This document shows positions 1 to 4,932 of a DNA stretch of 13,094 nucleotides, piece after piece. Numbering within the stretch: the first letter of the stretch is position 1; every line of letters begins with the position of its first letter. This DNA comes from Nanobdellota archaeon (GTDB taxonomy: Archaea > Nanobdellota > Nanobdellia > Pacearchaeales > GW2011-AR1). The position numbers and the translations under genes are program-made. The notes under the pieces were generated by a model. The model was not told the origin of the DNA. It saw only the letters and a list, made by a program, of their open reading frames with translations, and made no database searches. Location: the NCBI GenBank assembly GCA_018830685.1, contig JAHJRR010000006.1:1-13094 (forward strand). Direction: 5' to 3'.

Positions 1-460
1 CTAGTTTTATCTTTCTATCGAATGCTAATTCAACTCTCTCTTTGACCATCCCCCGTTCAAGTTGAGCGAAGACTCCGATTATTTGAAAAAATGCCTCCCC
101 CATTGCAGAGGTTGTATCTATTTGTTCAGTTACTGATGTAAAATTGATTTTCTTTTCTTTTAGATCTTCAAGAACCATGATTAGGTCTCTGAGTTTTCTT
201 GAAAATCGGTCGATTTTATAGACAAGTATAATGTCGAATCGTTTTTCTTGGGCATCACGCATCATCAGTTCAAGGGCCGGTCGATTTAATGAACCTGCAG
301 AAAAGCCGGCATCCCTGTAAACCTTATAGACATTCCAATCTCTTGCTTGGCAGAAAGAGTTACACTTGTCTATCTGGGCATCCACGCTCAATCCTTCTTT
401 GGCCTGTTCTTCTGTTGAAACTCGCACATAAATTGCTACTTGGGGTGTTTTTTGTTTCAT
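1..460 (-). CDS. Serine site-specific recombinase (resolvase/invertase family), N-terminal part
   Basis: The 153 visible codons form the catalytic domain of a serine recombinase, which cuts and rejoins DNA through a phosphoserine link. Visible signatures are YVRVSTEEQ with the presumed nucleophile Ser15, the central VYKIDRFSR block, and a C-terminal stretch containing FAQLERGMVKER, which matches the end of the domain and the start of its long helix. The frame stays open to the left edge, so the C-terminal DNA-binding part is missing here. With the catalytic domain at the N-terminus and no preceding HTH, it is not IS607-like; it is either a small resolvase or, more likely given the continuing frame, a large serine recombinase. 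The ATG overlaps the TGA of the upstream Cys-rich gene (ATGA), implying coupled translation. Probable role: integration or excision of a mobile element. Confidence 0.93.
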   Translation of the reverse strand, partial: MKQKTPQVAIYVRVSTEEQAKEGLSVDAQIDKCNSFCQARDWNVYKVYRDAGFSAGSLNRPALELMMRDAQEKRFDIILVYKIDRFSRKLRDLIMVLEDLKEKKINFTSVTEQIDTTSAMGEAFFQIIGVFAQLERGMVKERVELAFDRKIKL

Positions 461-807
461 TTTAATTTATCTAGCTTCTTTATGGTTCGTTTGAACTTTC
501 CCCTAATTAATCTAAATGCAAGCCGATCGTCTTTATGCTTCAGAGGAGTCCCAATTATTTCCCCGCAAGAACAAACCAAATTTGGCATAGACATTATATC
601 TTTAAAATTAATAATTTCTTGATTATCTAAGATTCTATTCAGATAACACCTTTTTAGCCATCCCGGACCATCCTTTTGATAACTAAAAAGTTTTTTTTTG
701 CACTCCCTACAAGAAATATCAAGAATCTTTGAGGTGCCGCCTCTTGCACTTAAGTATTTATCTCTTTTTATTTTCATTTTTCTTATTTTTAACTCCACAT
801 TGCTCAT
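457..807 (-). CDS. Small Cys-rich (probable zinc-binding) protein coupled to the recombinase
   Basis: This is a 116-residue basic protein that I do not recognise as a named family. It has a CxxC pair (Cys33, Cys36), a single Cys54 and a CxC pair (Cys79, Cys81), a pattern that could hold one zinc ion. The ends are rich in Lys and Arg, which suits nucleic-acid binding. Its stop codon overlaps the ATG of the serine recombinase, so the two are almost certainly one operon and this protein may be an accessory or directionality factor; that role is inferred only from position. The first ATG is used; an in-frame ATG ten codons later (775-777) is an alternative. A TATA-like box lies about 100 bases upstream, leaving a leader of roughly 75 bases that contains nested inverted repeats. 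Confidence 0.75.
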   Translation of the reverse strand: MSNVELKIRKMKIKRDKYLSARGGTSKILDISCRECKKKLFSYQKDGPGWLKRCYLNRILDNQEIINFKDIMSMPNLVCSCGEIIGTPLKHKDDRLAFRLIRGKFKRTIKKLDKLK

Positions 808-851
808 TTGAACTATCCTGTTTTAATTTACACGTGAACTTAGGGTATTTC

Positions 852-895
852 GTTCCCGTAAGGGAACCCTTACAACAACAGTATTGTAACCTTAC
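852..895. repeat. Nested inverted repeats upstream of the recombinase operon
   Basis: Three overlapping dyads sit between the operon's TATA box and its first gene: GTTCCC/GGGAAC (852-857 and 862-867), GTAAGGG/CCCTTAC (858-864 and 867-873, 2-base loop) and GTAA/TTAC (886-889 and 892-895). Because arms are shared, only one hairpin can form at a time. This could be an operator, a recombinase site or a switchable RNA leader. The repeats are plain in the sequence; the function is inference. Confidence 0.5.
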
Positions 896-904
896 TGGAA
901 TAAA

Positions 905-913
905 CTATATAAA
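905..913 (-). promoter_or_regulatory. TATA box for the Cys-rich protein/recombinase operon
   Basis: The minus strand reads TTTATATAG here, a good archaeal TATA box. Transcription would be expected to start near 880-885, so this mRNA would carry a leader of about 75 bases, unlike most other genes in the window, whose TATA boxes sit about 25 bases before the start codon. Confidence 0.45.
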
Positions 914-1028
914 TTTTGTGTAAATTGGACTTAAAAGAGTAAAATTTAGAAAGAACAATCAGGAAGATTGAGAATAAGATTTATCTTCATTTGGTCTTTT
1001 TCTTGCTTAAGGTAGGGACATTGTATTC

Positions 1029-1358
1029 TCAGAGGTTTTGTGTGTGTGTGCACTTAGGTTGGCTTTGTACATATTGTTTAAGGAGACATAACTTCTTATC
1101 TGTAACTGTTCGCTCTTCCTCCAATATCTCTCTTATTGAAAACACTTTTCTTTTGCTCGCGACTTCATAGCGATTATGGAAATTGTCTAAGATTCCATGA
1201 CAATAAGTTTCAAATAAAAAGAGGAGTTGGGTTTCAGAATTTATACAACTAGTGTCCACTCAAAGAAAGCCATCTTTATGAGGTCCAATGATAATCATTG
1301 CATAAGGGGTATTTTCTTTTCCTTTGTGAACATGGACTCTTGGAGATATATCTGCCAT
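1029..1358 (-). pseudogene. Small protein frame interrupted by one in-frame TGA
   Basis: The frame opens with an ATG at 1358 (start MADISPRVHVHKGKENT), runs 32 codons to a TGA at 1260-1262, then continues in the same frame for 76 more codons to 1029. Both halves read like protein, and the TATA box 1373-1385 lies about 22 bases before the ATG, as expected for a leaderless start. The simplest reading is a gene of about 109 codons inactivated by one nonsense change, for example Trp TGG to TGA. The alternative is a 32-residue protein followed by a separate GTG-started 76-residue protein. Stop-codon recoding is unlikely because neighbouring genes use TGA as a normal stop. The family is not recognised. 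Its position beside the recombinase suggests decaying mobile-element cargo. Confidence 0.45.
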
Positions 1359-1372
1359 ATCCAAATGGAATA

Positions 1373-1385
1373 AGATATATTTTTA
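1373..1385 (-). promoter_or_regulatory. TATA box for the interrupted gene at 1029-1358
   Basis: The minus strand reads TTAAAAATATATC, centred about 22 bases upstream of the ATG at 1358, which fits a leaderless transcript. Confidence 0.45.
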
Positions 1386-1513
1386 AGAATTATTGTGAGG
1401 TGGTAATGCGGTTTCGTGAGTAAATTTTTGATTAATTTTTAGTGTCCTCCGCCCATCGTGTACTTAGGTTAGGTTTGTGCAATAGCTAAAAAGAAGTGCT
1501 TTTTATTAAGGGG

Positions 1514-1654
1514 GGTGTTTAAACAGGCTGTTTGGTTTGTTTTGTCGACGGAAAGAGAAAGAGGTGTTTGAAATTTTAATTTGCTGTTTATTTTTTGTTT
1601 AAGGCTGTTTGGTGGTGTTTAAACAGGCTGTTTGGTGGTGTTTATGGCTGTTTA
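1514..1654 (+). repeat. Iteron-like direct repeats built on TGTTTAAACAGGCTGTTT
   Basis: An identical 23-base unit beginning GGTGTTTAAACAGG occurs at 1514-1536 and 1614-1636, exactly 100 bases apart. A 19-base unit beginning GGCTGTTTGGTGG occurs in tandem at 1603-1621 and 1626-1644, and a partial GGCTGTTTA follows at 1646-1654. The core TGTTTAAACA is a perfect palindrome. Versions of the same motif recur inside the downstream gene at 2043-2120. The layout suits cooperative binding by a dimeric regulator, probably the product of the downstream gene; that link is inferred. Confidence 0.7.
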
Positions 1655-1705
1655 GTTGAGAAAAACAGGTGAAAAAGTATGAAAAAAGAGTTAATTTTTT
1701 AGCGA

Positions 1706-1789
1706 ATGGAAGAAGCTTTTATTGAGGTGTATTCTGATGTTTATCGACGAAAAAGAGAAACATTTTTAAATAATAAATTCTCTAAGTAA
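1706..1789 (+). CDS. Possible 27-residue upstream ORF
   Basis: An ATG opens 27 codons (start MEEAFIEVYSDVYRRKR) whose TAA ends two bases before the ATG of the HTH gene. No good ribosome binding site precedes it. The frame contains the likely TATA box of the next gene, which argues against it. It could be a leader peptide on a longer transcript, but chance is the more likely explanation. Confidence 0.15.
   Translation: MEEAFIEVYSDVYRRKRETFLNNKFSK
1764..1773 (+). promoter_or_regulatory. TATA box for the HTH gene at 1792
   Basis: TTTTAAATAA is centred about 24 bases before the ATG at 1792. With no Shine-Dalgarno sequence in front of that ATG, this points to a leaderless transcript. Confidence 0.5.
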
Positions 1790-1791
1790 AT

Positions 1792-2400
1792 ATGTTTGGA
1801 TGGTTTTCTAATAAAAAAGAGGTTGAACAGCTGAAAGATGATACCAAAAAGGGTTTTGAATCTGTAAAAAAAGATATGGGTTCTATTGGAACATGGAACA
1901 AACACCTAGATTCAGAGAAAGATTTGCAAAAAAAAGACATTGAAGACATAAAGAGTCTTTTGTCGACGGTCCAAGAAGAGCTTGAAGGAATCAAAAATGT
2001 TGTTTCTATTATGAATGAAATGAGACCACGGGCAAAAAACCAAACACCCAAACAGGTGTTCGATAAACAGACAGCTGTTTATGCTGTTCAGTCTGGTGTT
2101 CAAACAGCTGTTCAAACACCTAATTTTGATAATTTTTCAGTAACAGAAAGAGCGATCATATGGGTCTTATTGAATTCTGACCTTAAGCTTAGTTATGATG
2201 ATATTGCGTCTATTCTGGGAAAAGAGAGATCCACTATAAGAGGGCATTTAAACCGTATAAAACAGAAAAGTGAGGGTTTAATAGAGGAAATAGTTGAGCA
2301 AAATGGTAAAAAGAGAGTGTTTATACCTGAAGAGATTAAAGAAAAATTGCTCAAAAAGGCAAAAGTGAGAGTTAAAAAGGGAGAAAAAGATGAAAAATAG
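1792..2400 (+). CDS. HTH DNA-binding protein with coiled coil and repetitive linker
   Basis: This 202-residue protein is predicted to regulate transcription or bind DNA. Residues 8-75 are charged and heptad-like, suggesting a dimerising coiled coil. Residues 84-110 form a Gln/Thr/Val-rich linker with repeated QTAV and VQT units. Residues 116-165 form a helix-turn-helix resembling sigma region 4 or LuxR types (LSYDDIASILGKERSTIR contains the turn and recognition helix). The tail is strongly basic. The linker is encoded by DNA that repeats the palindromic motif found upstream of the gene, so the protein may bind both its promoter region and its own coding region. It shares its layout with the convergent gene 2572-3351. 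The start ATG is supported by the TATA box at 1764-1773. Targets are unknown; the general DNA-binding call is fairly sure. Confidence 0.8.
   Translation: MFGWFSNKKEVEQLKDDTKKGFESVKKDMGSIGTWNKHLDSEKDLQKKDIEDIKSLLSTVQEELEGIKNVVSIMNEMRPRAKNQTPKQVFDKQTAVYAVQSGVQTAVQTPNFDNFSVTERAIIWVLLNSDLKLSYDDIASILGKERSTIRGHLNRIKQKSEGLIEEIVEQNGKKRVFIPEEIKEKLLKKAKVRVKKGEKDEK
2043..2120. repeat. Cluster of palindromes inside the HTH gene, matching the upstream repeats
   Basis: Three dyads lie in the linker-coding segment. AACACC/GGTGTT occupies 2043-2048 and 2055-2060. ATAAACAG/CTGTTTAT occupies 2063-2070 and 2075-2082. A 26-base near-perfect palindrome at 2095-2120 has outer arms GGTGTT and AACACC, centre AACAGCTGTT, and only the two symmetric CA pairs breaking symmetry. 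Its left part matches the upstream unit GGTGTTTAAACAGGCTGTT with one substitution and one gap. Confidence 0.7.
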
Positions 2401-2464
2401 CGTAATTCTTCAATTTCTTAAGAAGAAAGTGAGAGTAAATAAGATTAAGGAGGAAATTAAGTGA
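2390..2464 (+). CDS. Possible 24-residue basic peptide
   Basis: The ATG overlaps the last codons of the HTH gene by 11 bases. It encodes a Lys-rich peptide starting MKNSVILQFLKKKVRV. The peptide resembles the following micro-ORF (common pattern of a polar start, then IL, FL and a basic run), which makes chance somewhat less likely. If real it would be translated by coupling from the HTH gene. No function is known. Confidence 0.25.
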   Translation: MKNSVILQFLKKKVRVNKIKEEIK

Positions 2465-2511
2465 GAGATAATAGGATTTTGAAGAATTTTTTGAGAAAAA
2501 GAGTAAGTTAG
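2461..2511 (+). CDS. Possible 16-residue basic peptide with strong Shine-Dalgarno
   Basis: A GTG at 2461 overlaps the stop of the preceding micro-ORF and encodes a 16-residue peptide starting MRDNRILKNFLRKR. A textbook AAGGAGG lies at 2447-2453, seven bases before the GTG. That is the best ribosome binding site seen in the window, odd for so short a frame. The similarity to the previous peptide suggests a tandem duplication or remnants of a longer gene. Low confidence. Confidence 0.25.
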   Translation: MRDNRILKNFLRKRVS

Positions 2512-2571
2512 GTGGTAAAATGTTATTCGGTTAAGCGAAAAAGGGATTTAGATCTACTTTGATAGGGGGAA

Positions 2572-3351
<780 letters not shown>

Positions 3352-3371
3352 TATCTGATTAAAGATCTCTT

Positions 3372-3381
3372 CTATAAAAAG
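3372..3381 (-). promoter_or_regulatory. TATA box for the HTH gene at 2572-3351
   Basis: The minus strand reads CTTTTTATAG, centred about 25 bases before the ATG at 3351, consistent with a leaderless transcript. Confidence 0.5.
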
Positions 3382-3405
3382 TTTAATATGTTAGAATATA
3401 GATTG

Positions 3406-3678
3406 TTAATTGTCTTGTGTGCGAGAATATGCATTGTATGCTGCATCTGTTAGACTCCAACGAGATCTTTTAAGATAGTCTTTACCTTTAGGATTTTTCT
3501 TTATCTCCTGGACTAGTTTTTTCTTTTTTAGATTCAGAAGAACTGTTTTCATGAATTCCTCGTCGCGAGCCATTTCTTTTGCTACTTCAGAAGTAAATAA
3601 TGCCTGAGGAGAATGGGAATATAGTAATGCTAGAATATGTTCAGAGATCTTTTCTCTCTTTTCATCAGAAATTTTCAT
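3406..3678 (-). CDS. Small winged-helix DNA-binding protein
   Basis: This 90-residue protein has the size and helical pattern of a single winged helix. A first helix covers about residues 5-20, ALFTSEVAKEMARDEEFMK looks like the turn and following helix, and VLLNLKKKKLVQEIKKNPKGKDY fits the recognition helix plus wing. The last 20 residues (RSRWSLTDAAYNAY) resemble the closing helix seen in archaeal winged-helix regulators. Targets are unknown. It stands alone between two minus-strand genes, with a 54-base gap to the next gene downstream and an AT-rich TATA-like stretch (about 3694-3706) ahead of its ATG, so it probably has its own promoter. The small-regulator call is fairly safe; the family name is not. 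Confidence 0.75.
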   Translation of the reverse strand: MKISDEKREKISEHILALLYSHSPQALFTSEVAKEMARDEEFMKTVLLNLKKKKLVQEIKKNPKGKDYLKRSRWSLTDAAYNAYSRTQDN

Positions 3679-3734
3679 AGAGAGAATTAGTTATTTTATT
3701 TTAAGTAACTTTCTTTTTAGAAGTAGAAAGTGGC

Positions 3735-4157
3735 TTATTTCTTGTCTTCGCTTTTTCTGAACGAAGGCATAGGTACATGCAGAGGAAGATTAAGCTCTTC
3801 TTCCAATTGAAGTGCTTTCAGTGTAGATTTTCTAAGAACAATATTGAAAAGAAACATTCTGAATTCTTCAGGGACTTCTTTCTTTTCCCAGCTCTTAATG
3901 ACTTCTTTTGCTAATTTTGGATCAAGCATTAGAAGAACTTTTCCTTTTATTTCTATTTTAGCAAAATCCGGTTTATAATCTACGATATATTCAAAATCTA
4001 CACTTATTGCATTATCGCTTGTCTTAAGAGGATGATCTTTTACTTCAGCAAGAGATATAATATCCATTTTTGTCTCAATATCAACTTTTTCTGTTGGCTG
4101 AGACTTATCTGGCTTATTAATACTTAGCCTTGTAAAATTAAAACCGATTACTTTCAT
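3735..4157 (-). CDS. Conserved archaeal protein of unknown function
   Basis: This is a 140-residue soluble protein with no signal peptide or membrane segment. It starts MKVIGFNFTRLSINK, alternates strand-like stretches up to about residue 80 (for example FEYIVDYKPDFAKIEIKGKV), then has helical stretches ending in ALQLEEELNLPLHVPMP. I recognise the style as a small family common in AT-rich archaea but cannot name a function. The beta-rich front and helical rear, with the first-line motif, vaguely recall SecB-like folds; that is a guess. A TATA box at 4179-4190 lies about 28 bases before the ATG, so transcription is probably separate and leaderless. Nothing about it looks truncated. Confidence 0.7.
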   Translation of the reverse strand: MKVIGFNFTRLSINKPDKSQPTEKVDIETKMDIISLAEVKDHPLKTSDNAISVDFEYIVDYKPDFAKIEIKGKVLLMLDPKLAKEVIKSWEKKEVPEEFRMFLFNIVLRKSTLKALQLEEELNLPLHVPMPSFRKSEDKK

Positions 4158-4178
4158 ATTAGATTAATAAAAAAAGTG

Positions 4179-4190
4179 TTTTTAAATATT
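4179..4190 (-). promoter_or_regulatory. TATA box for the gene at 3735-4157
   Basis: The minus strand reads AATATTTAAAAA, centred about 28 bases before the ATG at 4157. A run of T on the minus strand (4168-4175), between this box and the ATG, might also end upstream transcripts. Confidence 0.45.
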
Positions 4191-4205
4191 TAGTTAATTT
4201 CAGAT

Positions 4206-4466
4206 CTAGATTAAGTCTTCTTCAGAGACTATTACAAAATCCCCTATTGCTATGATAGCATTGTAAGGTACTAAGAGATCTTTTGATGTGGTTCTCTCTA
4301 AATTTAGATTTCTCGTATAGGGCGTTGCATCTTTAACCACAATATTGATCAATTCTCCAGATCGAGTCTCAAAAATAATGTCTTTAACAAATCCTAGCCT
4401 TTTGCCTTCTTTGGTGACGATCATCTTGCTTAAAATATCACTAAAAATATTCTTATTTTCTGACAT
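4206..4466 (-). CDS. PRC-barrel domain protein
   Basis: The 86-residue protein is almost entirely one PRC-barrel domain, a small beta-barrel found in photosynthetic reaction centre H subunits, RimM and many archaeal stand-alone proteins. The tell-tale pattern is present. KMIVTKEGKRLGFVKDIIFE covers the first strands, with the conserved G-x-V turn before an acidic residue. SGELINIVV follows, then LLVPYNAIIAIGDFVIV, which matches the usual V-P-(F/Y) and A-I-G-D-x-V-I ending. Archaeal stand-alone copies are thought to be adaptors for RNA processing or cell division, but nothing here decides which. It is transcribed away from the cdc6 operon across the candidate origin. The TATA box at 4484-4495 supports the start. 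Confidence 0.87.
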   Translation of the reverse strand: MSENKNIFSDILSKMIVTKEGKRLGFVKDIIFETRSGELINIVVKDATPYTRNLNLERTTSKDLLVPYNAIIAIGDFVIVSEEDLI

Positions 4467-4483
4467 AGAAACCTTAGAAGAAA

Positions 4484-4495
4484 ATAATATATAAA
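4484..4495 (-). promoter_or_regulatory. TATA box for the PRC-barrel gene
   Basis: The minus strand reads TTTATATATTAT, about 24 bases before the ATG at 4466; this implies a leaderless transcript leaving the candidate origin leftwards. Confidence 0.55.
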
Positions 4496-4758
4496 CTTTT
4501 CTGTGAAATTAAATAGATTTTACGTTAGTACCTTTGGGTCTTTGGTCCTGTTTTTGTTAAATATTACTCAATTTTGTTTATTGTTTATTATTTTATATTA
4601 TTGAATAAATTATTATTATAAAAGTAATTATATAAAATTTATATTCTATTGACTTAGACCCTGACCCCTTGGTTTCGTCTAGAAATGTTTAAAAAGGAAA
4701 ATTTTATTTTTTGAAAATTTATTTTTATTTAAAAAATTATGTATATTATAGTATATAG

Positions 4759-4785
4759 GTAGTAGTAGTAGTAGTAGTAGTAGTA
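4759..4785 (+). repeat. (GTA)9 trinucleotide tract in the candidate origin
   Basis: Nine perfect GTA units sit in non-coding DNA between the AT-rich blocks and the TTTCCATA boxes. The equivalent TAG register resembles bacterial DnaA-trio repeats, to which DnaA binds on single-stranded DNA; the likeness may be coincidental. It is also a simple slippage-prone microsatellite. Confidence 0.9.
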
Positions 4786-4801
4786 TAGAATTTATTTTTA
4801 C

Positions 4802-4913
4802 TTTCCATAGGAAATATAGGTGTTCTTCTTTTTTAGTGGTTATAATTGTTTATATAAGAAATAATTTTTTCACCGATGAGTGTTTTGGAAATTATTATTT
4901 TTCCATACGAAAT
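4802..4913 (+). repeat. Pair of TTTCCATA(G/C)GAAAT boxes
   Basis: TTTCCATAGGAAAT (4802-4815) and TTTCCATACGAAAT (4900-4913) differ at one base and lie 98 bases apart. The first is a dyad (TTTCC/GGAAA around ATA). A further GGAAA at 4887-4891 forms an inverted repeat with the second box. The shape recalls the TTCCACTGGAAA-like core of archaeal ORB/mini-ORB sites bound by Orc1/Cdc6. The second box ends ten bases before the GTG codon at 4924, so it could also serve autoregulation. Confidence 0.55.
4849..4858 (+). promoter_or_regulatory. TATA box for the cdc6-polD operon
   Basis: TTTATATAAG is the best TATA box upstream of cdc6. It predicts a transcript start near 4880 and a leader of about 50 bases, which would contain the second TTTCCATA box. 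Confidence 0.5.
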
Positions 4914-4932
4914 AAACGTGTGAGTGTATTTA

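Larger units (their letters stand above)
834..1481. repeat. Three scattered copies of a GTGnACTTAGG element
   Basis: Copies begin at 834, 1048 and 1458, all in the same orientation (plus strand GTGnACTTAGG followed by G or T, then T). The copies at 1048 and 1458 match over 24 bases with four differences and have weakly inverted outer ends. They flank the interrupted frame 1029-1358, and the third lies just upstream of the Cys-rich gene. They could be attachment-site remnants or binding sites for the neighbouring recombinase; this is inference. Confidence 0.45.
1359..1791. other. Non-coding stretch with repeats upstream of the HTH gene
   Basis: No convincing gene is present. The stretch holds the promoter of the minus-strand frame (1373-1385), a GTGnACTTAGG copy (1458), the TGTTTAAACAGG repeats (1514-1654), two related TCGACG-plus-AAGAGAAA elements (1540-1560 and 1740-1760) and the TATA box of the plus-strand HTH gene. 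One short open frame (1706-1789) is listed separately. Confidence 0.6.
4501..4923. other. Candidate replication origin (oriC) upstream of cdc6
   Basis: This gene-free stretch separates divergent genes just upstream of the initiator gene, where archaeal origins commonly lie. Positions 4551-4650 contain only about eight G or C bases (92% AT), a plausible unwinding element. The tract is bracketed by inverted G-rich doublets: GGGTC and GGTC on the plus strand (4536-4547) and GACCC and GACCCC (4657-4668), pointing at each other across it. Further right are another AT-rich block (about 4690-4758), a (GTA)9 tract and two TTTCCATA(G/C)GAAAT boxes that resemble the dyad core of archaeal origin recognition boxes. 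The initiator in the adjacent operon would be the expected binder. No exact match to the published ORB consensus was found, so origin function is inference from context and architecture. Confidence 0.6.

Noticed and set aside
440..923. Plus-strand open frames at 440-622 and 729-923
   Set aside because: They lie antisense to the recombinase/Cys-rich operon or run over the hairpin leader, have Phe/Leu-rich shadow composition and no promoter or conserved pattern.
1029..1358. Selenocysteine or other recoding of the in-frame TGA
   Set aside because: Neighbouring genes end with TGA as an ordinary stop and I could not see a convincing SECIS-like hairpin; a nonsense mutation is simpler.
1514..1654. 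CRISPR array
   Set aside because: Repeats are irregularly spaced (23-base tandem and 100-base steps), share sequence with the supposed spacers, and no cas gene is present.
1912..2115. Minus-strand frames opposite the HTH gene (1782-2115)
   Set aside because: Antisense shadows of a clear coding gene with coiled coil and HTH domain.
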